Assembly (NCBI RefSeq): GCF_016093275.1
Contig: NZ_JAEDAK010000004.1
Span: 62,001-126,000, forward strand
DNA length: 64,000 bases
Source of the DNA: Inhella proteolytica
GTDB lineage: Bacteria > Pseudomonadota > Gammaproteobacteria > Burkholderiales > Burkholderiaceae_C
Reading direction: 5' to 3'
Shown here in pieces: positions 10,127-18,570 of the stretch. Below the pieces are notes generated by a model. It did no database searches. It had not been told where the DNA came from and was given only the letters and a program-made list of their open reading frames with translations. Positions within the stretch are counted from its first letter, which is position 1; each line of letters begins with the position of its first letter. Made by a program: the position numbers and the translations under genes.

Positions 10127-11929
10127 ATGACCGCGCTCCCCCTCGACCCCACCGACACCCGCCGCTGGGCCTGGCTGCCCCCCATCGGCACGCCGGCCTA
10201 CTACACCCTGCTGGCCGCGGTGGGCATGCTGCTGCTGGGCCCGCTGGGTGGCGTGGCGGCCAGCTACATGAACTTCTCGCTCGGCTTCTATGTGGGCGGG
10301 CAGGTGCTGGCGGGCATCCTGGGTTCGGTCATCACCCTGGGCTACGGCCCGGCCGGGCGCCACGGCGCCAACTACATGCAGACCACCGCCGCCAGCGTGG
10401 CCGGCATGATGGCCATGAGCACCCTGCTGCAGGCGCGCGTGTGGATGGGCCTGCCCCCGGTGCCGACCTGGCAGCTGGTGGTCTACATGCTGTGCATCGG
10501 CATGCTGGGCGCGGGCGTGGGCATGCTGTACACGCCCATCCTGGTGGAGCGCATGAAGCTCACCTACCCCTCGGGCTTGGCGGTGGCCAACATCCTGCGC
10601 GCGCTCACCGACCCCGAGCTGCTGCGCCGCTCGGTGACGCGCCTGTTCGGCGGCATGGCCGCGGGCATTGGCGGCGGCGTGGCGGCGGCCAAGGTGGCAG
10701 CGCTGGGGGCCATCGAGATGAGCCTCTCGACCTTCGGCGCCGGCCTGATCGTGGGCGCGCGCATCACCATCCCGGCCATCACCTCGGGCCTGCTGTTCTG
10801 GGCGCTGACGCCGACCTTCGTCTCGATCGGCTGGCTGAACGCGGGCGAGCCCTTCCGCAAGATCGCCTTCCTGATCGCGCTCGGCATGATCCTGGGCGCG
10901 GCCATCATCGACATCGGCCTGATCCTCTGGCAGGCCCAGCGCCGGCTGCGCGGGCTGGACCCCAGCACCGAACAGGGAGCCGGCAGCGAGACCACCGGCC
11001 CGCGCCACAGCGTGCCGCGCCTGCTGGCCTGGGTGGGCGCCTGGGCGCTGGCCGTGGTGTTCTGCGGCCAGGCCTTCTTCGGCGTGCCCACCCTGCTGAT
11101 GCTGCTGGCCTTGGGCCTGGTGGCGATCTTCGTGATGGTCAACGGCATCTCGGTCGGCATCAGCGACTCCAACCCGATCTCCTCGGCCTTCGTGGTGGGC
11201 GTGATCGTGTTCGCCCTCACCGGCCTGAAGGACCCGGCCCTGGGCCTGATGGCCGCCACCGTGCTGCTGGTGGCCACCAGCGTGGGCTGCGACATGCAGC
11301 AGGACCGCAGCACCGGCTGGCGCCTGGGCAGCAACCGCGCGCTGCAGTTCCGCTTCCAGGTGGGTGGCATCCTGGTGGGCGCGCTGCTGGCGGTGGGCAT
11401 CGCCAACCTCTTCATGGCGGCCTACCCCATCCTGCGCCTGGACCAGACGGTGATGAGCGCCGATCAGCAGCCGGCGCAGTGGTCCTCGGCCATGACCTAC
11501 AAATTCGTCGGCGTGCTGCGCGGCCTCTCCGAACCCAACCCGCACCAGACGGTGGCCATCGTGCTGGGCATCGCCTTCGGCTTCGGCGTGGAGCTGCTGC
11601 GCAAACTCATCAAGCGCAGCGCGCGCTACCAGGCCTTCGTGGCGCGCGGCCGCGCGGGCTTCGCCACCGATTTCGCGGTCGACGCCTTGGTGCTGCCCAG
11701 CCCCTACGCCTTCAGCTTCGGCGGCTTCGTGAACCTGCCCACCTCGCTGTGGTTCGGCGCCGGCGGCGTGATCTCCAGCCTCATCAACACCTTTGCCAAA
11801 CGCAGCAAGGAAGACGAGGCCCTGCCCAGCGACATGAGCGCCACCTCCCTGGTGGGTGGCGGCCTGATTGCCGGCGATGCGCTGGCCGCGCTGGGCCTGG
11901 GCGTGGTGGGGCTGCTGAGCCTGCTGTAA
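10127..11929 (+). CDS. OPT-family oligopeptide transporter
   Basis: The product is 600 residues with about 14 to 16 hydrophobic helices. The stretches GGQVLAGILGSVITLGYGP, NYMQTTAASVAGM and YPSGLAVANILRALTD are typical of the bacterial branch of the OPT (oligopeptide/metal-chelate) transporter family, which couples uptake to the proton gradient in the inner membrane. The actual substrate (peptides or siderophore-like chelates) cannot be assigned. A small solute-binding-like gene starts 8 bp after the stop codon, so the two are probably co-transcribed, unusual because OPT carriers do not need a binding protein. Confidence 0.85.
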   Translation: MTALPLDPTDTRRWAWLPPIGTPAYYTLLAAVGMLLLGPLGGVAASYMNFSLGFYVGGQVLAGILGSVITLGYGPAGRHGANYMQTTAASVAGMMAMSTLLQARVWMGLPPVPTWQLVVYMLCIGMLGAGVGMLYTPILVERMKLTYPSGLAVANILRALTDPELLRRSVTRLFGGMAAGIGGGVAAAKVAALGAIEMSLSTFGAGLIVGARITIPAITSGLLFWALTPTFVSIGWLNAGEPFRKIAFLIALGMILGAAIIDIGLILWQAQRRLRGLDPSTEQGAGSETTGPRHSVPRLLAWVGAWALAVVFCGQAFFGVPTLLMLLALGLVAIFVMVNGISVGISDSNPISSAFVVGVIVFALTGLKDPALGLMAATVLLVATSVGCDMQQDRSTGWRLGSNRALQFRFQVGGILVGALLAVGIANLFMAAYPILRLDQTVMSADQQPAQWSSAMTYKFVGVLRGLSEPNPHQTVAIVLGIAFGFGVELLRKLIKRSARYQAFVARGRAGFATDFAVDALVLPSPYAFSFGGFVNLPTSLWFGAGGVISSLINTFAKRSKEDEALPSDMSATSLVGGGLIAGDALAALGLGVVGLLSLL

Positions 11930-11936
11930 TCCGCGC

Positions 11937-12803
11937 ATGAGCGCCCTGAGCCGCCGCCACAGCCTCTGCGCCCTGGCTGGGGGCGCGTGGGCGCTGGCGG
12001 CCGCCGCAGAGGGCGTGCTGCGCATGCCGGGGCCGCCGGTGTTTGCCGGCCAGCGGCCCTTTTTCCAGGGCGATCTGGCGCGCCTGGCGCTGAAAAAGGG
12101 CGGGCGTCCGGAGACCCTGCAGCTGCTGACCATGCCCACTTGGCCCCGTCAGGTGCGCGAGCTGCGCGACGGCCATGTGGACTTCGCGCCGCTGCCGGCC
12201 CATGCCGAGGCTTACGCCGAGTTCGGCCTGCGCCGGGTGGACTTCCCGATCCGTCGCGGCCTGCTGGGCCTGCGCCGCCTGGTGTGCCGCCGCGAGCGCC
12301 TGGCCGAGCTGGAGGCCCTGCCCGATCTGGCCGCGCTCAAGGCCCTGCGCCTGGGCTACGGCGCCGAGTGGGTGGACCGTCCGCTGCTGGAAGGCCTGGG
12401 ATTTCGGACCCTTCCCACGCGCAGCACCGACCACCTGTATGCCGCGCTGCTGGCGGGCGAGTGCGACTACCTGAGCCGCGGCGTGAACGAGATCGGCCCC
12501 GAGCTGGCGCACTACGACCCCGGAGGCCAACAGCTGGCCGCGCCGGCCCAGCGCCTGCTCTGGTACCCCCTGGACGACTGCTACTTCGTGCCCCAGCGCA
12601 ACGGCAGGCTGCACGAGGCTCTGACGCTCGGCCTGCAGCGCGCGCTGCAGGACGGCAGCTACCAGCGCCTGTTCCGCCGCCACTACGCCGCGGTGATCGA
12701 GCTGCTGGCCAAGGCCCGGGTGTGGACGGTGGAAGGCTACCCCCCGCCCACCGGCCTGCCCCGCGCCAGCTTCGACCTGCTACGCCACTGGCCCGCAGCG
12801 TAG
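11937..12803 (+). CDS. Periplasmic solute-binding-like protein
   Basis: The product is 288 residues with a twin-arginine-like N-terminus (SRRHSLCALAGG) and a signal region ending near AAAAEG. The body has the pattern of type-II periplasmic binding proteins (SBP_bac_3-like): RQVRELRDGHVDFAPLPA, a YGAEWVDRPLLEGLGFRT hinge and LYAALLAGECDYLSRGV. It lacks adjacent ABC permease genes. It may serve as a sensor or orphan binding protein; its placement 8 bp after the OPT gene suggests joint expression. It resembles in architecture the binding protein at 26555-27382 (same size, RR-type signal). Confidence 0.6.
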   Translation: MSALSRRHSLCALAGGAWALAAAAEGVLRMPGPPVFAGQRPFFQGDLARLALKKGGRPETLQLLTMPTWPRQVRELRDGHVDFAPLPAHAEAYAEFGLRRVDFPIRRGLLGLRRLVCRRERLAELEALPDLAALKALRLGYGAEWVDRPLLEGLGFRTLPTRSTDHLYAALLAGECDYLSRGVNEIGPELAHYDPGGQQLAAPAQRLLWYPLDDCYFVPQRNGRLHEALTLGLQRALQDGSYQRLFRRHYAAVIELLAKARVWTVEGYPPPTGLPRASFDLLRHWPAA

Positions 12804-12834
12804 GATCGCCCCACCCCCTGCCCCAGGAGCTTTC

Positions 12835-13629
12835 ATGAGCGACGCCAGCTTCAGCAAGTTCGTGCCCGGTTTCGAGTTTCTGCAAGGTCTGGTGAAGAAC
12901 GCCGGCACCGCCCTGCCCGGCATCGGCCAATGGGTCGCGCCCACGCTCAACCCCGAGGAACTGGGCAAGCGCATCGAGGAACTGCGCACCGTGCAGTTCT
13001 GGCTGGAGCAGAACGCCCGCATGCTGGCCGCCACCATCCAGGCGCTGGAGGTGCAGCGCATGACGCTCTCGACGCTGAAGACCATGAACGTGCCGCTGCA
13101 CGAGCTCAAGGAAGTGCTGAAGGTGCCCACGCCGGACATCTCCGCCTTCCCCGGCACGCTGCCCGGCATGGAGCCGGCCCTGCAGGCCGCGAACGTGGGC
13201 AAGAAGGTGGCCAAGGCGGCGGTGAAGGGGGCGGTTTCGGGCGCCAGCAAGGTGGCCAAGGCGGCCGCGGGCGAAAAGAAGGAGGCCCCGGCCCTGGGCG
13301 TGGACCCGATGCAGTGGTGGAACGCGCTCTCGCAGCAGTTCAGCCAGGTGGCGGCCAACGCCATGAAGGATTCCGCCACCGAGGCCGCCAAGGGTCTGGC
13401 GAGCAGTCTGGTCAAGCAGAGCATCGACGCCGCGGGCGACACCCTGCGCAAGGCTGCCAGCGTGCCGCAGGCGGTGATGGACGCGGCCGGCGGCATGGCG
13501 CGCAGCTCGGCCGGCAAGCCGGCGGCCAAGGCGGCTGCCGCGAGCCCCGCCCTGGCGCCCAGCCCTGCCAAACGCCCGACCAGCCGCCCAGCCAAGGCCG
13601 CCAAGAAGACGGCGCGCAAATCGGCTTGA
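12835..13629 (+). CDS. phaM: PhaM-type polyhydroxyalkanoate granule regulatory protein
   Basis: The product is 264 residues. The first 100 match the PhaM family (FVPGFEFLQGLVKNAG, NPEELGKRIEELRTVQFWLEQNARM, IQALEVQRMTL). The C-terminus is Ala/Lys/Pro-rich and histone-like (PAKRPTSRPAKAAKKTARKSA), the part that binds DNA. In Ralstonia, PhaM links polyhydroxybutyrate granules to the nucleoid and activates PHA synthase PhaC1. This implies that the organism stores polyhydroxybutyrate, which fits the 3-hydroxybutyrate cluster at 31.6-44.1 kb. The ribosome site CAGGAG lies seven bases before the ATG. The stop overlaps the glcD start by one base. Confidence 0.85.
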   Translation: MSDASFSKFVPGFEFLQGLVKNAGTALPGIGQWVAPTLNPEELGKRIEELRTVQFWLEQNARMLAATIQALEVQRMTLSTLKTMNVPLHELKEVLKVPTPDISAFPGTLPGMEPALQAANVGKKVAKAAVKGAVSGASKVAKAAAGEKKEAPALGVDPMQWWNALSQQFSQVAANAMKDSATEAAKGLASSLVKQSIDAAGDTLRKAASVPQAVMDAAGGMARSSAGKPAAKAAAASPALAPSPAKRPTSRPAKAAKKTARKSA

Positions 13630-15101
13630 TGGAGCGCGCCGAGCGCCAGCGCCAACTGCTTTCGCGGCTGCGCCCCATCCTGGGCGAGGCCGGCCTGGTG
13701 GCGCGCGCGGCCGGCTTCGGCCCCTACGAGAGCGACGGCTTCACCGCCTACCGCGAGCGCCCGCTGGCGGTGGCCATCCCTGAAGACGAGAAGCAGCTGC
13801 GCGCCGTGCTGCAGGTCTGCAAGGAGCTGGGTACGCCCATCGTGCCGCGTGGCGCCGGCACCGGGCTTTCGGGCGGCGCCATGCCACACCCGGAAGGCCT
13901 GTCGATCAGCCTGGCGCGCCTGAACCGCATCCTGGCCATCGACCCCGCCGCGCGCACCGCGCGCGTGCAATGCGGCGTGCGCAACCTCGCCATCAGCGAG
14001 GCCGCGGCGGCCCACGGCCTGTACTACGCCCCCGACCCGAGCAGCCAGATCGCCTGCACCATCGGCGGCAATGTGGCCGAGAACGCCGGCGGCGTGCACT
14101 GCCTGAAGTACGGCCTGACCCTGCACAACGTGCTGGGCGTGCGCGGCTACACGGTCGAGGGCGAGCCGATTGAGCTGGGTTCGATGCGCGGCGCGCTGGA
14201 CGCCGCCGGCCCCGACCTGCTGGCCTTGGCCATCGGCAGTGAGGGGCTGCTGTGTCTCGTCACCGAGGTGCTGGTACGCCTGACGCCCAAACCCGAAACC
14301 GCGCGCTGCCTGCTGGCCAGCTTTGCCGACGTGGCCCAGGCCGGTGCGGCCGTGGCGGCGCTGATGGCCGGCGCCATCACCCCCGCCGGGCTGGAGCTGA
14401 TGGACGGACCGATGACCGCCGCCGTGGAGGACTTCGTGCACGCCGGCTACGACCTCAGCGCCGCCGCCATCCTGCTCTGCGAGGCCGATGGCACGCCCGA
14501 GGCGGTGGAGGCCGAGATCGCCGCCATGCGCCAGACCCTGCAGGCCTGCGGCGCCACGCGCATCGATGAAAGCCGCGACGAGGCCGAGCGCCTGCGCTTC
14601 TGGAGCGGGCGCAAGAACGCCTTCCCGGCCAGCGGCCGCGTCAGCCCCGATTACCTGTGCATGGACGCGTCCATCCCGCGCGCCCGCCTGGCCGAGATGC
14701 TCAACGCCATCGCCAGCCTGCAGCAGCGCTGGCATCTGCGCTGCTTCAACGTCTTCCATGCCGGCGACGGCAATCTGCACCCGCTGATCCTGTTCGACGC
14801 CAAGGACCCCGACCAGATCCGCCGCGCCGAGGGCTTTGGCGCCGAGATCCTGGAGCGCGCCGTGGCCATGGGCGGCAGCATCACCGGCGAGCACGGCGTG
14901 GGCATCGAGAAGCTCGGCGGCATGTGCGTGCAGTTCAGCCGCGCTGAGCTGGAGGCCTTTCACGCCATCAAGAGCTGCTGGGACGCCGACGGCCGCCTGA
15001 ACCCGGGCAAGGCGATTCCGCAGCTGCACCGCTGCGCCGAGGCCGGCCAGCTCTGGGTGCGTGGCGGCCGCCTGCCCCACCCCGAGATCGAACGCTTCTG
15101 A
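13629..15101 (+). CDS. glcD: Glycolate oxidase FAD-linked subunit GlcD
   Basis: The product is 490 residues, close to the usual 499. It has the FAD-binding PCMH domain (VPRGAGTGLSGGAMP, SSQIACTIGGNVAENAGG) and the C-terminal FAD-oxidase domain with FNVFHAGDGNLHPLI and GEHGVGIEK, the conserved catalytic/iron-site His regions. GlcDEF oxidises glycolate (and D-lactate) to glyoxylate and passes electrons to quinone. The ATG overlaps the phaM stop as TGATG, and the stop overlaps the glcE ATG, so phaM, glcD and glcE are translationally coupled. glcF sits 2.4 kb further on. Confidence 0.95.
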   Translation: MERAERQRQLLSRLRPILGEAGLVARAAGFGPYESDGFTAYRERPLAVAIPEDEKQLRAVLQVCKELGTPIVPRGAGTGLSGGAMPHPEGLSISLARLNRILAIDPAARTARVQCGVRNLAISEAAAAHGLYYAPDPSSQIACTIGGNVAENAGGVHCLKYGLTLHNVLGVRGYTVEGEPIELGSMRGALDAAGPDLLALAIGSEGLLCLVTEVLVRLTPKPETARCLLASFADVAQAGAAVAALMAGAITPAGLELMDGPMTAAVEDFVHAGYDLSAAAILLCEADGTPEAVEAEIAAMRQTLQACGATRIDESRDEAERLRFWSGRKNAFPASGRVSPDYLCMDASIPRARLAEMLNAIASLQQRWHLRCFNVFHAGDGNLHPLILFDAKDPDQIRRAEGFGAEILERAVAMGGSITGEHGVGIEKLGGMCVQFSRAELEAFHAIKSCWDADGRLNPGKAIPQLHRCAEAGQLWVRGGRLPHPEIERF

Positions 15102-16204
15102 TGGCTGCCGACCCGCTGATCAGTCTGGCCGAGCGCGTGCGCGCCGCCGCATCCGAAGGCCATGCGCTGGAGCTGGTCGGCATGGCCAGCAAGCGCTTCT
15201 ACGGCGAAACCCCGCGCGGCACGCCCTGGGTGCTGACGCGCGAGCCCGAGCTGCGCGGCCTGCGCGCTTACGAGCCGGCCGAGCGCGTCGTCACCGTGGG
15301 TGCGGCCACACCGCTGGCCGAGCTGGAGGACCTGCTGGCACGCCACGGCCAGATGCTGGCCTGCGAGCCGCCGCGCTTTGGCGGCGAGGGCACGGTGGGC
15401 GGGCTCATCGCCACCGGCCTGGCCGGCCCGGCCCGCGCCTACGCCGGCGGCGTGCGCGACAGCCTGCTGGGCCTGACCTTGATCGACGGCCAGGGCCAAC
15501 TCCTGAAGTTCGGCGGCACGGTGATGAAGAACGTTGCCGGCTTTGACGCCGCACGCCTGATGGTGGGCGCGATGGGCACCCTGGGCTTGATCGCCGAGGC
15601 CAGCTTCAAGCTCAGCCCGCTGCCCGCCGCCAGCCTGACGCTGCGCTACGACCTGCCGCAGCAGGAGGACGGCCTGTACGCCATGCAGCAGGCCGCGCTG
15701 CAGGGCTTCCCCTTGAGCGCCAGCGCCTGGTGGAGCGGCCAGCTGCTGCTGCGCCTTTCCGGCGCGCCCGAGGCCCTGCAGGCCGCCGCACGCCGCCTGG
15801 GGGGCGATGCCCTGCCGGCCGAGCTGGCGGCGGCCTTCTGGGCCGGCCTGCGCCACCAGACGGACGAGTTCTTTGCCGGCGCCGTGCGCGCGCTGCAGGC
15901 CGGCAGCGGCATCTCGGTGTGGCGCCTGAGCCTGCCGGCCACCGCCCCCGAGCTGGCCGCGCCGGGCGAGCAGCTGGTGGAATGGGGCGGCGCGCTGCGC
16001 TGGCTGGTGACGCCGCTGAAACCCGCCGCGGTGCGCGAACTGGCCGAGCGCGTCGGCGGCCAGGCCACGCTCTATGCCGCGCTGGACAAGAATTGCCCCG
16101 TCTTCACCCCGGCCGAAGGCTTGCAGCGCCAGATCCGCCAGCGCCTGAAGGCGCGTTTCGACCCGAAAGGCATCTTCAACCCCGGCCGCCTGGGCCCGGA
16201 ATGA
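15101..16204 (+). CDS. glcE: Glycolate oxidase FAD-binding subunit GlcE
   Basis: The product is 367 residues, the size of GlcE. It carries a second PCMH FAD-binding fold (LVGMASKRFYG, PPRFGGEGTVGGLIATGLAGP, GGTVMKNVAGFDAARL) and the closing RLKARFDPKGIFNPGR motif. It pairs with GlcD in the glycolate oxidase complex; GlcE alone is not thought to hold the active site. It begins on the last base of glcD. The downstream 218 bp hold a hairpin-rich repeat, after which two unrelated genes separate it from glcF. Confidence 0.93.
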   Translation: MAADPLISLAERVRAAASEGHALELVGMASKRFYGETPRGTPWVLTREPELRGLRAYEPAERVVTVGAATPLAELEDLLARHGQMLACEPPRFGGEGTVGGLIATGLAGPARAYAGGVRDSLLGLTLIDGQGQLLKFGGTVMKNVAGFDAARLMVGAMGTLGLIAEASFKLSPLPAASLTLRYDLPQQEDGLYAMQQAALQGFPLSASAWWSGQLLLRLSGAPEALQAAARRLGGDALPAELAAAFWAGLRHQTDEFFAGAVRALQAGSGISVWRLSLPATAPELAAPGEQLVEWGGALRWLVTPLKPAAVRELAERVGGQATLYAALDKNCPVFTPAEGLQRQIRQRLKARFDPKGIFNPGRLGPE

Positions 16205-16209
16205 ATGGC

Positions 16210-16400
16210 CCACCCCCGAAGCGCCTGCGGCGCCTCCCACCGGGGGCTCATCCAGCCTGCGCCCGCAGGACGGGCGCAGTCCTTCGGAAAGGGGCGGCCG
16301 GCACGCCGGCCTTGCTCTTTCCTCAGCCAGTGGCCCGGCAGAGCCGGTTCCACGGTGGCACCCCATCGGCCAAGCAGCTTCGCCGGGGTGGTGTAAGCAC
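16210..16400. repeat. Intergenic hairpin element, copy 2 of the CGCCCG/CGGGCG family
   Basis: This copy has a stem GCGCC-TGC-GGCGC inside a CCCCC/GGGGG clamp (about 16214-16247), then CGCCCG-CAGGA-CGGGCG (about 16260-16276), the shared GCAGTCCTTCGG, and a GGCCGGC-AC-GCCGGCC hairpin (about 16298-16315), ending in CTTTCCTCAGCC. The tail (GGCCCGGCAGAGCCGGTTCC, then ACGGTGGCACC) recurs at about 20400-20431. Compared with 8217-8350 the stems vary but remain paired. It lies between glcE and pcp, both on the + strand. Confidence 0.65.
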
Positions 16401-16422
16401 AAGCAGTTGAAAATCCCCGGTC

Positions 16423-17064
16423 ATGGCGACCCGCAACACCGTGCTGCTGACCGGCTTCGAGCCCTTCGGCGGCGACCCCGTCAACAGCTCCTGGGAGACC
16501 GCACGCGCGCTCGACGGTGCGGAGCTTCCGGGCGGCGTGAAAGTGCGGGCCTTGCAGCTGCCCTGCCGCTTCGGCAGCGCCCTGGGCGCCCTGCACGACG
16601 CCATCCAGAGCCAGCAGCCGCGCCTGGTGCTGGCGCTGGGGCAGGCCAGCAACCGCCGCGCGCTCTCGCTGGAGCGGGTGGCCATCAATCTGATCGACGC
16701 CCGCATCCCCGACAACGACGCCGTGCAGCCCATCGACGTGCCGGTGGTGCCCGGCGGCCCGGCGGCCTACTTCGCCACCCTGCCGCTCAAGCCCATGCTG
16801 CAGGCCCTGCTGGCGGCCGGCTACCCGGCCGAACTGAGCTGCACGGCCGGCAGCTATGTCTGCAACCAGGTCTTCTACGGCCTGCAGCACCGGCTGCGCC
16901 GCACCGTGGTGCCGAGCGGCTTTCTGCACCTGCCCAGCCTGAGCGGGCCGGAGCCCGCCCTGCCGCTGGAGCGCCTGGTGAGCGGCACGCGCCTGGCGCT
17001 GGAAGTGGCGCTGCAGCCACCCGCCGCATTGGCGGCCGGCTTCAGCGCCGGGCAGATTTCCTGA
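16423..17064 (+). CDS. pcp: Pyroglutamyl-peptidase I
   Basis: The product is 213 residues, the family's usual length. It removes N-terminal pyroglutamate from peptides in the cytosol. The substrate loop is seen in TGFEPFGGDPVNSSWE, and the catalytic triad is in place: Glu in SLERVAINL, Cys in TAGSYVCNQVFYG and His in SGFLHLPSL. The convergent BAAT-family gene ends directly after its stop codon. It is inserted, with that neighbour, between glcE and glcF. Confidence 0.93.
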   Translation: MATRNTVLLTGFEPFGGDPVNSSWETARALDGAELPGGVKVRALQLPCRFGSALGALHDAIQSQQPRLVLALGQASNRRALSLERVAINLIDARIPDNDAVQPIDVPVVPGGPAAYFATLPLKPMLQALLAAGYPAELSCTAGSYVCNQVFYGLQHRLRRTVVPSGFLHLPSLSGPEPALPLERLVSGTRLALEVALQPPAALAAGFSAGQIS

Positions 17065-18429
17065 TCAGTTCAGCGTCGCAGCCCAGAAGGCCTTGAGGGC
17101 CGCGTGGCCTTCGGCCTGGGCGCGCGCGTTGGCGGCCGGTGTGCCGCCGTTCTTCATCAAGCCGTCGTTGTAGTGCGTGGTCGGGCCCGTGCCGGTGCCG
17201 CCCAGGAAGTGGCCGGCCTCGGCATGGCGCAGCAGCATGGTCTTCAGGCCGGGTACCTGGGCGCGGCGATCGGCAAGCGCCTGGGCCATGCGGCCACTGT
17301 CCCAGACCTGGTCGTCGTCGCCGCCGAGCAGAAAGACCGGCGCGGCGATGCGCTCCACCGGGATGCGCGCCTTCTCGATCTGCGCCGGCGTGGCGGCGGC
17401 GCGGCCCTTGTCCAGCGGACGGCGGATGACGATGGGCTCGCCCAGCGCCGCGCCGGCGAACTCCTGCTGGAAGTCCTTGTAGGGCACGAAGTCCAGCGCC
17501 TGACCCTGCCAGGCAAAGCTGGAGCGTTTGCCCGGCTCCACGCCCTCGCCCCAACCTTCCCACACCACATCGCTGGGCACGATGGCGGCAATGCCCTTGA
17601 TCCACGGCAGCCGGGTGCCGGCGATGAGCGCGAACTCGGCGCCCTTGCTGGTGCCCTGCACGCCGATGCGCGTGGCATCGACCTCGGGCTGTTCGGCCAA
17701 CCAGGCGCGCGCCTGCTCCAGGCGTTCGATCGGGATGTCGACGAAGTTCGCCGGCAGCTCCGGCAACTCGGGCGGCTGCATGCCGCTGGGGCTCCAGCTG
17801 CGCGGCGAGTAGTAGGGCAGGGCCAGCACCGCATAGCCCTGCGAGGCCCAGAAGGGCGCATCGCGGTTGATGGCCGAGCCGCCCTCGCTGCCGCCCAGCA
17901 GGATCAAGGCCGGCCGCTTGGCTGCGCCGGCACGGTGGGCGAACAAGGCGCCAGGGAAGCCGGCCGGCTTGCGGGTCTGCACATCGGGCAGGGCCTGCGT
18001 CAGGCGCAGCTCGGCCTGGGCCAGGGGCTTGCCTTCGGCGTCGTGCAGCTGGAACTGGATGCGGTTGAACACCGGCTCCTTCACCTCGCCGTCTTGCATC
18101 CGCATCGACCACAGCAGGCCGCGCACATCGGCCCCGGCGTAGCTGCCGCCGGGCAGCGGCGCCTGCGCTGTCAGGTCGACACGGCCCTGCGCATCGGCCT
18201 GGAAGCGGGCCTCGGACATGAAGCGCCGCACCGGGCCGCTGAAGGTGCGCACCGTGCGCTCGGCGCGCAGCGTGACGGTCTGGCCCGGCTGCAGATCGGC
18301 CAGCGCCAGTTGCAGCGGCTCGCCCGCCAGCACGGGCTGATGGGTGTTGGTGTCGATGCGCTGGGCGCAGACGGGAACCGACAGGGCCAGCAGGCCGGCG
18401 GCGAACAAGGCACGACGCAGAACGTTCAT
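17065..18429 (-). CDS. BAAT/acyl-CoA thioester hydrolase-family protein, secreted
   Basis: The product is 454 residues with a signal peptide (LRRALFAAGLLALSVPVCAQ). Residues about 30-150 form the N-terminal immunoglobulin-like BAAT domain; about 165-454 form the alpha/beta hydrolase. The nucleophile is Ser in GVQGTSKGAEF (about residue 260), the acid Asp lies in LLGGDDDQVWDS and the His in HAEAGHFLGG. Mammalian relatives conjugate bile acids or hydrolyse acyl-CoA; bacterial periplasmic versions have no established substrate, and acyl-CoA is unlikely outside the cytosol. The gene is antisense to the glc direction and splits the glycolate oxidase set. Confidence 0.82.
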   Translation of the reverse strand: MNVLRRALFAAGLLALSVPVCAQRIDTNTHQPVLAGEPLQLALADLQPGQTVTLRAERTVRTFSGPVRRFMSEARFQADAQGRVDLTAQAPLPGGSYAGADVRGLLWSMRMQDGEVKEPVFNRIQFQLHDAEGKPLAQAELRLTQALPDVQTRKPAGFPGALFAHRAGAAKRPALILLGGSEGGSAINRDAPFWASQGYAVLALPYYSPRSWSPSGMQPPELPELPANFVDIPIERLEQARAWLAEQPEVDATRIGVQGTSKGAEFALIAGTRLPWIKGIAAIVPSDVVWEGWGEGVEPGKRSSFAWQGQALDFVPYKDFQQEFAGAALGEPIVIRRPLDKGRAAATPAQIEKARIPVERIAAPVFLLGGDDDQVWDSGRMAQALADRRAQVPGLKTMLLRHAEAGHFLGGTGTGPTTHYNDGLMKNGGTPAANARAQAEGHAALKAFWAATLN

Positions 18430-18570
18430 CGGGGTCTCCAGATTGGAATGGGGGCGACTCTAGGAAGGCCCGTCATGCCCGGGGGTCCTGCCGCGACGAA
18501 TCGCCAGCGCGTGCGCCGAATCGCCAAAGCCACGGCCTAGGATGCAGGCCTCCCCGCCACCAGCCCCGGC

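Noticed and set aside
12930-13628. Extension of glcD upstream into phaM in the same frame
   Set aside because: The upstream part is Gly/Arg/His-rich shadow sequence; glcD homology starts at 13629 with an ATG overlapping the phaM stop.
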